From Anaerolineae bacterium (GTDB lineage Bacteria > Chloroflexota > Anaerolineae > Promineifilales > Promineifilaceae), in assembly GCA_019637635.1 (NCBI GenBank), contig JAHBVI010000024.1, positions 1 through 64,000 of the forward strand: a stretch of 64,000 bases of DNA. Direction: 5' to 3'. Below, piece after piece: positions 45,302-54,014 of this stretch (its first letter is position 1; each line of letters begins with the position of its first letter). Position numbers and translations under genes: made by a program. The notes beneath the pieces are model-generated. The model did no database searches. It was not told the origin of the DNA and worked only from the letters and a program-made list of their open reading frames with translations.

Positions 45302-45698
45302 CCTGCACGTGTTCGCCGCCTTCTTCGTCTTGCACGTCTACCAGCAGGCCGGATTCCATGTCGTTCATCATGGTTTCCAGTTCGTTCCAGTCCAGCCCGT
45401 TGAGTTCAGGCGAGAAACGGCCGCCGATCTTCATACCAAATTTGACCATGCCCAGGGGGATGTTGACAGTGACTTTGTTGCGCCCGGATTCCAGGTCACG
45501 CACGCGCACGTGCAGCCAGCCCGGTTTTTTGCCACCATTGCGGGCCTGGATGGCCTCTTCTTCTTTGAGAAGTTTTACATCGGGCACGGCCGTCTCCTCG
45601 GCAGCAGGGGCAGCCGGTTGGCTGAGCAGTTCGGCGGCTTCGTCGGCCGTGATCTTGCCGTTGGCTAATAGTTCCAAAATTTCTTTACGAGATGTCAT
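45288..45698 (-). CDS. SHOCT-like domain protein, paralog 2
   Basis: The 136-residue protein begins MTSRKEILELLANGKITADEAAELL (SHOCT-like helices). A linker follows, then WLHVRVRDLESGRNKVTVNIPLGMVKFGMKIGGRF and DEEGGEHVQVFVD, clearly paralogous to 42416-42796. TAGGAG lies before ATG 45698. It precedes the DUF4097-like gene by 37 nt on the same strand, so the two are probably co-transcribed. Function is unknown. Confidence 0.78.
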   Translation of the reverse strand: MTSRKEILELLANGKITADEAAELLSQPAAPAAEETAVPDVKLLKEEEAIQARNGGKKPGWLHVRVRDLESGRNKVTVNIPLGMVKFGMKIGGRFSPELNGLDWNELETMMNDMESGLLVDVQDEEGGEHVQVFVD

Positions 45699-45716
45699 GA
45701 TATTTTCTCCTATTGA

Positions 45717-45748
45717 GACCTGACAGGTTTCCAAAAATTTGTCAGGTC
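45717..45748. repeat. Hairpin GACCTGACAGGTTT, second copy
   Basis: GACCTGACAGGTTTCC...AAATTTGTCAGGTC, near-identical to the 14241 element with one mismatch. It lies between the 45760 gene and paralog 2, just upstream of the latter's ribosome site. Confidence 0.75.
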
Positions 45749-45759
45749 TGGTCTTGTGG

Positions 45760-46323
45760 CTAATTGATAGTCGGGACAGAGGGGTCAACGGCAACGGCCG
45801 TGTACCCTAACTGGGCCAACGTCTGTAACAAGGGGGTGGGGTCGGCCATGCGGATGGCCCCGGCCCACCATTTGCCATTCCCGCCCAAAAAGACCAGGCC
45901 ACCACCGGCATGGCGCCCCTCGATGGGAATGAGCAGTTGGGTCGGTTTGCCGGTGCGGGCAATGCTGTTAAAAGTCACCGGCTTGTCGAAATACAATTCC
46001 AACGTGACGCCATTCTCTGTGTAATACGCCAAGGTCTCCTCCGAGAGGCCAATGTCTACCAGGGCGGTATTGTTCAAATGGCTGAGGGAACGCTCCACGG
46101 CATCCGCCAGGGGAATAAAATCGGGATGGCCGGGCTGCACCAGAATCCGTTCACCATCGCGGTAAATGACCATGCGAGACGGCCGTACATTCACCGCATC
46201 GTTCCGAAACCAGAACCAGTTCCCGGTATTGAACACATTGATCAAATAAAAAACGGCCACAATAAATATGCCCATCCAGATAAAGGGCTGGAGTACCTTC
46301 AATGTACTTTGCTGTTTCATCAT
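45760..46323 (-). CDS. Single-pass membrane protein of unknown function
   Basis: The 187-residue protein has an N-terminal membrane helix (FIWMGIFIVAVFYLINVF) followed by a soluble domain of about 150 residues (MVIYRDGERILVQPGHPDF, LEETLAYYTENGVTLELYFDKPV-like stretch, LLIPIEGRHAGGGLVFLGG). No family recognised. Position within the SHOCT/DUF4097/DUF2089 cluster suggests an envelope-linked role. Start ATG 46323 has TAAGGA upstream. Confidence 0.6.
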   Translation of the reverse strand: MMKQQSTLKVLQPFIWMGIFIVAVFYLINVFNTGNWFWFRNDAVNVRPSRMVIYRDGERILVQPGHPDFIPLADAVERSLSHLNNTALVDIGLSEETLAYYTENGVTLELYFDKPVTFNSIARTGKPTQLLIPIEGRHAGGGLVFLGGNGKWWAGAIRMADPTPLLQTLAQLGYTAVAVDPSVPTIN

Positions 46324-46338
46324 CTTTATCCTTATAAC

Positions 46339-46420
46339 TTCCGTAATCCGTAATCCGTAATCCGTAATCCGTAATTCGTAGTCCGATAGTCGGGGCGCCG
46401 ATTACCGATTACCAATTCCT
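46339..46420. repeat. CGTAATC tandem repeat with short inverted arm
   Basis: Five direct copies of CCGTAATC/CGTAATT (46341-46380) and inverted GATTACC words (46400-46415) lie between DUF2089 and the membrane protein gene. Confidence 0.82.
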
Positions 46421-46427
46421 GTCACTC

Positions 46428-46798
46428 TCAACTACCGCCGCGCAGGATGTCCAGTGCTTCTTCGGCAGATAATTTACCAGAGCTTAAATCGGCCAATATG
46501 CTGCGCCGCTGCTCTTCGCTGATTTCCGGCTCCGGTTCGCCCACTTCAAACGTCCGACGCATGATCACTTCCGTCAATCGGCTGCGCACCGCGCCGGATA
46601 GGAAAACCATTCGCCGCAGTTGATTTTACCCTCGCACTTGATGAAGGTTTCAATGAAGCTGAGTTGTTCCGGCGTTAATTCGTACAACCGTCCCAGAGAA
46701 AAATGGCCTTCAATGGTGGTGTCGCAGTTCCGGCAGTGCAGCCGGGTGACGTGTAAGGTGTCCTGGCAGATGGGACATTGGCCAATAACGGAATTCAT
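46428..46798 (-). pseudogene. DUF2089 protein split by a frameshift
   Basis: The N-terminal frame (ATG 46798, MNSVIGQCPICQDTLHVT) has a zinc ribbon (C-P-I-C, C-R-N-C), EGHFSLGRLYELTPEQLSFIETFIK and FSYP, then runs off frame into RCAAD and a stop. The next frame continues AVRSRLTEVIMRRTFEVGE and a SHOCT-like end (SSGKLSAEEALDILRGGS). In DUF2089 proteins the helix reads SYPTVRxRL without a break, so two extra bases (CG) near 46587-46592 disrupt the gene. It could be a recent mutation, a sequencing error or, less likely, programmed frameshifting. Otherwise it would be a small zinc-ribbon DNA-binding-like regulator of the cluster. Confidence 0.7.
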
Positions 46799-46851
46799 AA
46801 AAGTTTCTCCGTAGGGCGATTTTCCAAGTCGCCTCACTTACATTTACGTGT

Positions 46852-47535
46852 TTACGCCTGTTTTAATTGAAAACTACCGGTGACAACTTTGGCTTTGATG
46901 CTGCCTTCGCCGCTGCCCAGTGTGCCGCGCAATTTGCCGCCGGTCAGGTGTTTTTTGTGTTGCGGTTGGCTGAGTGGGAAGTCACACCGCACGTGGCCGG
47001 TCATGGTGCTGGCATCCAGCAGGGCGTTGGGTTCTTTGGGCAGCCGCAAACTGATCTGCCCGGTGGTGGTTTCAAAGCGATGGTTGGCATTCACCAATAT
47101 GCCATCATAACGCAGTTTGCCGGTGACAGATTTGGCATAAACCGGGCCGCCAATATCGCTCAGGGAAAGGTCGCCGGTGATGACGCGGCCGGTGACGGAG
47201 GCATTGATGCCGCTGATACTCAGTTTGCCGGTGCTGACGTTGGCCTGCACCTCACAGTCGTCCGGCACATGGATGGTGAGGATGACTTTGGTGTGGAAAC
47301 TGCCGTTGAGCAGCCGTTCCAGCCAGGAGCCATTGGTTTTCTGATGGTGGTGTTCCGACTGCACATGCACAACATTGTCTGAACGGGTAACGATGACGTC
47401 AGCGTTTTCCACCTGGGCGCTGATGGTGACGGTACGGCCGTTGTGGGGCAATATCTCCACTTTGCCAACTTTCACATTGACATCCAACATGCCCTGTGGG
47501 GCGGGAAAAGTTTCTTCAAAATAAAGTTCTTTCAT
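46852..47535 (-). CDS. DUF4097-family beta-strand repeat protein
   Basis: The 227-residue protein consists of repeated short beta strands with G-x-[VI]-T/S patterns (GMLDVNVKVGKVEILPHNG, ANVSTGKLSISGINASVTG, VITGDLSLSDIGGPVYAKSVTGKLRYDG), typical of DUF4097 adhesin-like domains. There is no signal peptide or membrane helix. It is the first gene of the DUF4097/DUF2089/SHOCT cluster, downstream of a strong promoter at 47596-47624. In LiaX/YvlB-type systems such proteins sense or buffer envelope damage; the same role here is inference. Confidence 0.8.
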   Translation of the reverse strand: MKELYFEETFPAPQGMLDVNVKVGKVEILPHNGRTVTISAQVENADVIVTRSDNVVHVQSEHHHQKTNGSWLERLLNGSFHTKVILTIHVPDDCEVQANVSTGKLSISGINASVTGRVITGDLSLSDIGGPVYAKSVTGKLRYDGILVNANHRFETTTGQISLRLPKEPNALLDASTMTGHVRCDFPLSQPQHKKHLTGGKLRGTLGSGEGSIKAKVVTGSFQLKQA

Positions 47536-47595
47536 CTCGGTTCTCGCTGGCGGCGCCACGCATCTTATTTGTTCGTGGCACTGCATAATATCCCT

Positions 47596-47624
47596 ATCAT
47601 AATCAAGAATATCAAGAATGTCAA
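47596..47624 (-). promoter_or_regulatory. Strong sigma-70 promoter with direct repeats
   Basis: TTGACA (47624-47619), a 17-bp spacer and TATGAT (47601-47596), minus strand. The spacer is two copies of ATTCTTGAT, and TTCAAGA/TCTTGAA words continue upstream to 47640, so a regulator site may overlap the promoter. The gap is AT-rich compared with its surroundings. Confidence 0.75.
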
Positions 47625-47704
47625 TAAAAATCTTGAAATTCTTTGAGTTATTATTATGATTTTTTATATTGGTTAAAAAATTCTTGCTTTGCCATCGAGC
47701 AAAG

Positions 47705-49483
47705 TTACCACCCGCTGGCCTGGAAGACGGTCTGGAGGAATTGTTCTCGTTCGGCGGGGGTCATCTGGCGGGGGCGGGCGTAGTTTTCAATAAGGCCCGT
47801 CCAGAGTTCAACGCTGAGCAAACGGCCGTCAACCACCACATAGGTATCCACAAACGTCTGCCGCGTGCCCATCATATCCATCTGGTCAAAAAAGAGGTTG
47901 CCCGGCCCGTAGTGGATGAAGGCGTCGTTGTAAAAGGCGAACCCCTGGGCGTGGTGGGCCTGGCTGCCGGACACGGCCGTGGCTCCCGCCGCCGCCATCT
48001 CCCGGAAAAATTGCACCTGGTCAGGTGGGGCCGCATATTGGTAATACTCGGTGTATTGCAGGGTGACAAACACCAGGTAGCCCTGAGCGCGTAGATTGGC
48101 GATTTCCGTAGGCAGGGCGCCGTCACACGGCCGTGCCCCCGGCCCCGTCTCGGAGGCCCAGCCAAAGGCCGGCCCAAACGAATTGCAGCCCACAAAAGCG
48201 ATGCGGTTGTCGTTGTGGTCGAACAGGGCCGGCGCGGCGGCGTGGGTTAGATCGTACCCGCCGCCGAAGGTTTGCAGCCCGGCTGCTTCGTACATCTCGA
48301 TGGTGCGCACGGTGTTGTCTCGCCCCCAATCATTCAGATGATTGCCGGTCAGGTCAATCACGTCCGCACCGATGTCCAGGATCAGGTCAAAGTAGCGGTC
48401 GCGGCTGCAAAAGGTGGTGCCGCCGATTGGGTCAGGGTAGGGGCAGTCGGGGGCAAAGGAGACCTCGTTGCTGACGTGGGCGATGTCGGCGGCGCGCAGC
48501 ACCGGCCCCACTTCTTCGCCGGGCCAGAGGATGCCGCGCTGCTCCATGTTGAAGGCGGTGGCCCGCACCAGGGCGGTGACGCCGGTCAGGGCGACGCGGG
48601 TGATTTTGGCGGGGTCGTAATTGCCGGTGGGGCCATCCCATTGGGCCTGGAACTGGTTCACGGCCGTCGCCTCCCCTTCCACGCCAATCGAAACAGTCAA
48701 CGGGTAGCTCTCCGGCGCAAAATCGGCAGCCAGCGGCGACTGGCCGTCCAGCGCCAGCACTTTCAGGTCGGGCATGAGCTGGTCAAAGGGGAGGATGGTG
48801 AGGGAAGGGGCGGTGGCCGACGGCCGTGCCGCCCACAACCGTTCGCGCAGTTCACCCTCCGGGACAATTTGCACGGCCGTGCCCGGCGCGCCCAGGATAG
48901 GCGTCAGAGCGGCAGCGCCGCTTTCGGTGATGACAACGGGCAGGCTGCCGCTCTGCCAGGCGGTCTGCAATTCGGCCAGCGTCAGGCCATCGGGCACGGT
49001 GGGGAAGGGAGCGGCTAAGGCATAAACCCAGCGGGCCAACGGTCGTTCGCTGCGCGTAGTCAGAAGGAGATGGGCTTCGCCTGGCTCGCTCCAACTGTAT
49101 TGCGCCAACCGCTGTTGGGCGAATTTTTGGGCGGCGGTGGTGATGGTGGCGGGTACGGCCGTGTCGGCTGCCAGGCGCAGGCGAGGTGAGGCCGGGTTGG
49201 GGGTGGGCAGCGTGGGGGAAGCGGCAGTGGAGGTGGGGACGGCCGTGATGGAGACGACCGCGTCAGAGACGGCCGTATCGGAGACGACGCCGGTGGCAGT
49301 GGCCGGCAGCGGCTGCACAACCGAGAGAAGTGGCGGGGATGTGGGCCATACGGCTGTGGGCGCCGGCGTGGGCAGCGCCCCGCTTTGCCCACAGCCAGCC
49401 AGCCACAATAAACTGGCTATGCCCAGAACGATTTTCCTGTGGTAGACTGGTAATAACTTAATTAACTTTTTTTGCATGGTCAT
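47705..49483 (-). CDS. CapA-family lipoprotein (PGA-synthesis-type metallophosphatase fold)
   Basis: The 592-residue protein has a lipobox signal (IASLLWLAGC) and a Pro/Thr/Ala-rich spacer (about 35-110). A middle beta/alpha region follows (about 115-300), then a C-terminal CapA domain (about 310-560) with HVSNEVSFAPDCPYPD, IDLTGNHLNDWG, GSQAHHAQGFAFYNDAFIHYGPGNLFF. The usual N-terminal metal motif appears as LTGVTALVRATAFNMEQ, which is weaker than normal. In other bacteria CapA/PgsA works in poly-gamma-glutamate or capsule anchoring. It lacks pgsBC neighbours here. Confidence 0.85.
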   Translation of the reverse strand: MTMQKKLIKLLPVYHRKIVLGIASLLWLAGCGQSGALPTPAPTAVWPTSPPLLSVVQPLPATATGVVSDTAVSDAVVSITAVPTSTAASPTLPTPNPASPRLRLAADTAVPATITTAAQKFAQQRLAQYSWSEPGEAHLLLTTRSERPLARWVYALAAPFPTVPDGLTLAELQTAWQSGSLPVVITESGAAALTPILGAPGTAVQIVPEGELRERLWAARPSATAPSLTILPFDQLMPDLKVLALDGQSPLAADFAPESYPLTVSIGVEGEATAVNQFQAQWDGPTGNYDPAKITRVALTGVTALVRATAFNMEQRGILWPGEEVGPVLRAADIAHVSNEVSFAPDCPYPDPIGGTTFCSRDRYFDLILDIGADVIDLTGNHLNDWGRDNTVRTIEMYEAAGLQTFGGGYDLTHAAAPALFDHNDNRIAFVGCNSFGPAFGWASETGPGARPCDGALPTEIANLRAQGYLVFVTLQYTEYYQYAAPPDQVQFFREMAAAGATAVSGSQAHHAQGFAFYNDAFIHYGPGNLFFDQMDMMGTRQTFVDTYVVVDGRLLSVELWTGLIENYARPRQMTPAEREQFLQTVFQASGW

Positions 49484-49486
49484 GAA

Positions 49487-49553
49487 TGGGAGACTGAGAG
49501 ATTGAGAGAGTAAATCTCCCAATCTCCCAATCTCCAATCTCCAATCTCCAATC
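49487..49553. repeat. GAGATTG repeat with inverted arm between divergent genes
   Basis: GAGACTGAGAGATTGAGAG (49490-49508) and five inverted CCAATCTC copies (49513-49552) fill the whole gap between capA-like and ppk starts. The last repeat ends one nt before the ppk ATG. Confidence 0.85.
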
Positions 49554-49554
49554 T

Positions 49555-51741
49555 ATGAATACCCTGGACCTGAAAAGCCCTACGCTTTATATTAACCGTG
49601 AATTAAGCCAGATCGAATTCAATCGGCGGGTGCTGGAAGAGTGTACCCGTGAAGATCATCCGCTGCTAGAGCGGGTGAAGTTTGTGGCTATCTTTAGCTC
49701 GAACATGGATGAACTGTTCATGGTGCGTGTGTCTGGCCTTAAGCAGCAGGTGTTGTTGGGTATTACCGACACGCCGGCCGACGGGCTGACGCCGCGTGAA
49801 CAACTGGTGCAGATTCATCGGGTGGTGACGAATTTGTTTGGCACGGCCGTGACCTATTGGCAAAAGATGTTGCTGCCCATGTTAGCCAACGAAGGCATTC
49901 ACGTCCTGGATTATAAAGATTTGAACGCCCGGCAGAAGCGCAAACTGCGTGACTATTTTGACCGCGAAATCTTCCCCGTATTGACGCCTCTGGTGACAGA
50001 CCCGGCCCATCCATTCCCGCATATTTCTAACCTCAGCATCAATCTGGCGGCGGAAATTATAGACCCGGAAACGGGCGATGATTATTTTGCCCGCGTCAAA
50101 GTGCCCGCGTCGCTGCCGCGCCTGGTACCGCTGAAACCGATTGACCCGGAGGATATTTTGCCGCCGCGCACGCAAAAGCTGGTCTGGATTGAGCAGGTGA
50201 TTGCCGACAATCTGGATCGCCTCTTTCCGGGCATGACCATTAAAGCCTCTTATCCGTTCCGGGTGACGCGCAACACGGACATGGAGATTCAGGAAGAGGA
50301 AGCGGATGATTTGCTGCTAACGATGGAGGAGAGTTTGCGGCAGCGCCATTTTGGGCAGGTGGTGCGCCTGGAAGTAGACGAGACGATGCCGGATGATACC
50401 CGGCGGCTGCTCATTGAACATTTGCGCATTGGTTCCCACGATGTGTACACGGCCAATGGGCCGTTAGGCCTGAGCAGTTTGTGGGAACTGCACCGGCTGG
50501 ATCGACCGGATTTGAAGGATGAGGTTTTCCAGCCCCGGCTGCCACAGCCGTTCCGCAGCGGCGAGAACATCTTTACCGTGCTGCGGCGCGAAGAGGCGCT
50601 GCTGCACCATCCGTATGATAGTTTTAATCCGGTGATTAACCTTGTGGAAACGGCCGCCGATGACCCGGACGTGATTGCCATCAAATGTACGTTGTACCGG
50701 GTGGGGCCAAACCCGCCCATTGTGCGGGCGCTGATGCGGGCACGGGAAAACGGCAAGCAGGTGGCGGTGCTGGTAGAACTGAAGGCGCGTTTTGACGAGG
50801 AGAGCAATATCGAGTGGGCGCGGGCATTGGAAAATGCAGGGGTACATGTGGCTTACGGCATTATGGGGTTGAAGACGCACAGTAAGGTGATGTTGATTGT
50901 GCGCCGTGAGCGGGATGGGCTGCGCCGCTACGTGCATATGGCTACGGGCAATTACAACGCTTTTACTTCACGGCTGTATACCGACCTGGGTCTGTTGACG
51001 ACGGATGAGGAGATGGCGGCGGATGCGTCGGAGGTGTTTAATTTCCTCACCGGCTTTTCCAAGCAGAAGGAGTACCGCAAGTTTTGGGTGGCGCCGGTGA
51101 ATTTTCGGGACAATCTGACGCGCCTGATTGAACGGGAGATGGCGCATGGCAAAAACGGCCGTATCGTCATCAAAGCCAACTCCATTGTGGACCCGCGCAT
51201 TATCCGGGCGCTGTATACGGCGTCGCAGGCGGGGGTGCAGATTGACCTGATTATTCGGGGGATTTGCTGTTTGCGGCCGGGTGTGGCCGGCGTCAGCGAC
51301 AATATCCGGGTGATGAGCATTGTGGGCCGCTTTTTGGAACACAGCCGCGTGTATTATTTCCACAACCTGGGGCAGCCGGACATTTACCTGGGCAGCGCCG
51401 ACCCGATGCCGCGTAATATTGACCGACGGGTGGAGGTGTTGTTCCCGTTGGAAAATGAGGGTATCCGGCAAGAGGTGATCCGGCTGTTGAACATCTATTT
51501 ACACGACACGGCCAGGAGCCACATGTTGCAGTCCGACGGCCGTTACCTGCCCCGCGCCGCTACGTTGGCCGAAGGGGAAGAGCCGTTTAACAGCCAGTTG
51601 TGGCTGCTGTACGGCCGTGCCGCCAACAAACCACTGCCCTTTGAAAACGACCTGGTGATCAGCCCCAATGGTCAGGGGCCGGTCTCTTCGCGCCGGTCAC
51701 GGTCTACAAATAAGGCGGCCACGCAATTATCCAGTCCGTGA
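49555..51741 (+). CDS. ppk1: Polyphosphate kinase 1
   Basis: The 728-residue enzyme reversibly makes inorganic polyphosphate from ATP. The N-terminal YINRELSQIEFNRRVLEE, the phospholipase-D-like catalytic region with the phosphohistidine loop GLKTHSKVMLIVRRE near residue 440, TGNYNAFTSRLYTDLGLLT, and the second loop GSADPMPRNIDRRVEVLFPL near 612 are all present. The ATG follows an intergenic repeat directly, so there is no visible ribosome site. Its 3' end overlaps the convergent gene by 70 nt. Polyphosphate storage suits an activated-sludge lifestyle (inference). Confidence 0.95.
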   Translation: MNTLDLKSPTLYINRELSQIEFNRRVLEECTREDHPLLERVKFVAIFSSNMDELFMVRVSGLKQQVLLGITDTPADGLTPREQLVQIHRVVTNLFGTAVTYWQKMLLPMLANEGIHVLDYKDLNARQKRKLRDYFDREIFPVLTPLVTDPAHPFPHISNLSINLAAEIIDPETGDDYFARVKVPASLPRLVPLKPIDPEDILPPRTQKLVWIEQVIADNLDRLFPGMTIKASYPFRVTRNTDMEIQEEEADDLLLTMEESLRQRHFGQVVRLEVDETMPDDTRRLLIEHLRIGSHDVYTANGPLGLSSLWELHRLDRPDLKDEVFQPRLPQPFRSGENIFTVLRREEALLHHPYDSFNPVINLVETAADDPDVIAIKCTLYRVGPNPPIVRALMRARENGKQVAVLVELKARFDEESNIEWARALENAGVHVAYGIMGLKTHSKVMLIVRRERDGLRRYVHMATGNYNAFTSRLYTDLGLLTTDEEMAADASEVFNFLTGFSKQKEYRKFWVAPVNFRDNLTRLIEREMAHGKNGRIVIKANSIVDPRIIRALYTASQAGVQIDLIIRGICCLRPGVAGVSDNIRVMSIVGRFLEHSRVYYFHNLGQPDIYLGSADPMPRNIDRRVEVLFPLENEGIRQEVIRLLNIYLHDTARSHMLQSDGRYLPRAATLAEGEEPFNSQLWLLYGRAANKPLPFENDLVISPNGQGPVSSRRSRSTNKAATQLSSP

Positions 51742-53948
51742 AACAGCAGCTTCTGGTACGCATACTCTGGCGCAACCAGCCGCACCAGGCCACTTTCGGA
51801 CACGATGAACCAGCGCCCATCATCTGACCAGGACAGGGGATCACCAACCAGAGAACGGGGTTCGCCGCCATCAAATACCTGCCAGCGCTGGTTGGGGACG
51901 TCATAGAGGTGTACTTCATAACCGGAAAGGCCATAAAGACCTAAGCTCAGGTAACGGCCGTGCTGTTGAATGGCCCACCAGGGGTGGTTGGCCGGTGCGT
52001 TGTCAACAGCTGTCCATTCATGCGTTTGCCAGTTGTATTGCAGCAAAAATCCATTTCGTATGACATTGCTTTGCCAGTCAAAGAGGCTGAGAAATAGTTG
52101 TTCCGGTTGGGTGGCCGGGTAGGGGGTGATGGTAGCGATGTACAACTGGCGCGTGGGGGGTAGATCAGGCAGGCTCGCGTTAATCTCGTCCATTGTCAGC
52201 AAGGTTTTAAGCTGAACTGTGTCATTTTCGGTGATCACGGCCGTCATCAAGCTACTTTCAAATGGTTGCTGTGGGTCATTGGAGGGGGTGGATTGCACAT
52301 AGGCCAGGGTACGGCCGTCCAGCCAGACAGGATCAGAAGCATTTTCTAGCGTTGTTATCTCTTCCCCGGTTGCATTGCCCACACTGTAGATCTGCCGTTT
52401 GGTTTCGTCTGGAATCATGATGAGGGTGTAACGGCCGTCTGGCGAGGGCTTTACCCACTTCTCGAAAGGTTGTATAGGGCAGGTCTCGTCATCACAGGCA
52501 GCGGCCGTAATCTCGACAGCTTCATAGCGGGTTCTGGTAGCCCCGTTCCCATCAGTGACATCAGTGAAATCAGAGCCGTAATTGAGCAAAAATCGGCCCG
52601 GTTCCAGTTCGGCTATCGCGTGGATGTACGGCCAGACATCGGTGGTAAAGAGGAGGCGTTCACGGCCGTCGTGCAGCCAGATCACCCGGAACAGCCCATC
52701 GCGCACCGAAGGGCCAGCTACTAACACCACGCCCTGCCCGCCGGGAACAGGCGTCAGGTAAAAACCCGGCGCGCCTTCCGTGGACAGAGGCAGATCAAAC
52801 CAGGTTTCGGTGGCGGCGTCATAGCGGAACAGGTTGGGGGTGCGGCTGCCCTGGCACAGCATCACAATATCCTGGTCAGGCAGGGGGATGGGCGGTGGTT
52901 CGGCGGCCCGGACGGGGTTGTAGCCGGTGGGCCAGGGGGTAAACAAACCCCATGCGGCCAGCATCTCATCCATATCGGGGCTGCTGATGAGGCCGCTCAG
53001 GGCGGGGGGTTCAAAGGCGTAGGCGTTCAGCAGGCCCCGCGCCAGGTGGGTGGCGTAGCCGCGCAGCAAAACCTGATACCCGGCTTCGTCCAGCGGCAGC
53101 CCCACCAGGGTGGGCGCGGGCAATGACAGACGGGTGGTTTGCTGCCCGCCCAGGTAGGTGGTGCTGAACCGGATGGGTGAGTATATGTCTAGCAAACTAT
53201 TTGGATTGTTGGACAGGCGCAGTTGCAGCGCAAACTGGTTGGGGCAGTTAATATCGTTGCAGATGCGGTTGATCCAGCCGTTCAAATCATCGGCCAGGCG
53301 GGTGGCAATTTCCCGGTCGCGGGTGGGGGTGATCAGGTCGAGATACGGCCGTTCCTCATGCACATAATCCCCCCAAAATGTTTTGTCCGGTTCTGCCAGC
53401 AGCCAGCCGTTGTTTTGCAGCCGGTAAACGGCCGTGCGCTGTAACAACAGCGGCTGCATCTGCCCGGCCTCATCCAGGGTGACGTAAGGCATGGTCATCC
53501 TGAGTTCGGCGCTGTTCAGGTCGGGGGCAAAAATGAATTGGGTGGAGGAGAGGAATTCACCCGCAAACAGGTCGGCCCTGGTGTCCAGCCACAGGCCCAT
53601 TGGCGGGCGGTCAAACAAACTGCCACGTGTTTGCAGCCGTATTTGCGCATCCGCCCATTCCGGCGCACGGCTGAGGAAGGCGGTGAACAGGTCATTGTCG
53701 CCGGCCACGGCCGTTTCCACCAGCAGCCGGTCGGCAGCGCGTATCTCTTCTTCGCGGCTGTGGGTCACGGCCGTGACCTGCATAGTCGCCTGCCGATAAG
53801 CCAACCCCAGCCCGACCAACACCAACAGCGCCAGCGCAGCCAGCGCCAGCACCCCTCTGCCTTTGAGGCGAAAACGGGAAGAGGGCGCGGCGGCTACGGC
53901 CGTTGGTTCCTCCACCCATTCATCATCGCCACTTTTCCAATCGAACAT
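51672..53948 (-). CDS. Single-pass membrane protein with extracellular beta-propeller-like domain
   Basis: The 758-residue protein has a short cytoplasmic N-terminus (MFDWKSGDDEWVEEP), one membrane helix near 35-55 (VLALAALALLVLVGLGLAY), and a large outside domain. The second half (about 365-740) has TolB/WD40-like blade patterns such as NLFRYDAATETWFDLPLS, SPDGRYTLIMI and LSWSDDGRWFIVSESG. The first half (about 75-350) is mixed with DLNGWINRI and GLLNAYAFEPP. No catalytic motif seen. The 3' end overlaps ppk. Function unknown. Confidence 0.7.
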   Translation of the reverse strand: MFDWKSGDDEWVEEPTAVAAAPSSRFRLKGRGVLALAALALLVLVGLGLAYRQATMQVTAVTHSREEEIRAADRLLVETAVAGDNDLFTAFLSRAPEWADAQIRLQTRGSLFDRPPMGLWLDTRADLFAGEFLSSTQFIFAPDLNSAELRMTMPYVTLDEAGQMQPLLLQRTAVYRLQNNGWLLAEPDKTFWGDYVHEERPYLDLITPTRDREIATRLADDLNGWINRICNDINCPNQFALQLRLSNNPNSLLDIYSPIRFSTTYLGGQQTTRLSLPAPTLVGLPLDEAGYQVLLRGYATHLARGLLNAYAFEPPALSGLISSPDMDEMLAAWGLFTPWPTGYNPVRAAEPPPIPLPDQDIVMLCQGSRTPNLFRYDAATETWFDLPLSTEGAPGFYLTPVPGGQGVVLVAGPSVRDGLFRVIWLHDGRERLLFTTDVWPYIHAIAELEPGRFLLNYGSDFTDVTDGNGATRTRYEAVEITAAACDDETCPIQPFEKWVKPSPDGRYTLIMIPDETKRQIYSVGNATGEEITTLENASDPVWLDGRTLAYVQSTPSNDPQQPFESSLMTAVITENDTVQLKTLLTMDEINASLPDLPPTRQLYIATITPYPATQPEQLFLSLFDWQSNVIRNGFLLQYNWQTHEWTAVDNAPANHPWWAIQQHGRYLSLGLYGLSGYEVHLYDVPNQRWQVFDGGEPRSLVGDPLSWSDDGRWFIVSESGLVRLVAPEYAYQKLLFHGLDNCVAALFVDRDRREETGP

Positions 53949-53951
53949 GAC

Positions 53952-54014
53952 GTGGCGTGATACGTGATGCGTGATGCGTGACTGTATTTTCACGCATCAC
54001 GCATCACGCATTAC
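53952..54014. repeat. GTGATGC tandem repeat with inverted arm
   Basis: Three GTGATGC-type copies (53957-53981) and four inverted GCATCACG copies (53990-54012). It contains the TAA stop of the 54011 hydrolase gene, again making the repeat supply the stop codon. Confidence 0.82.
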
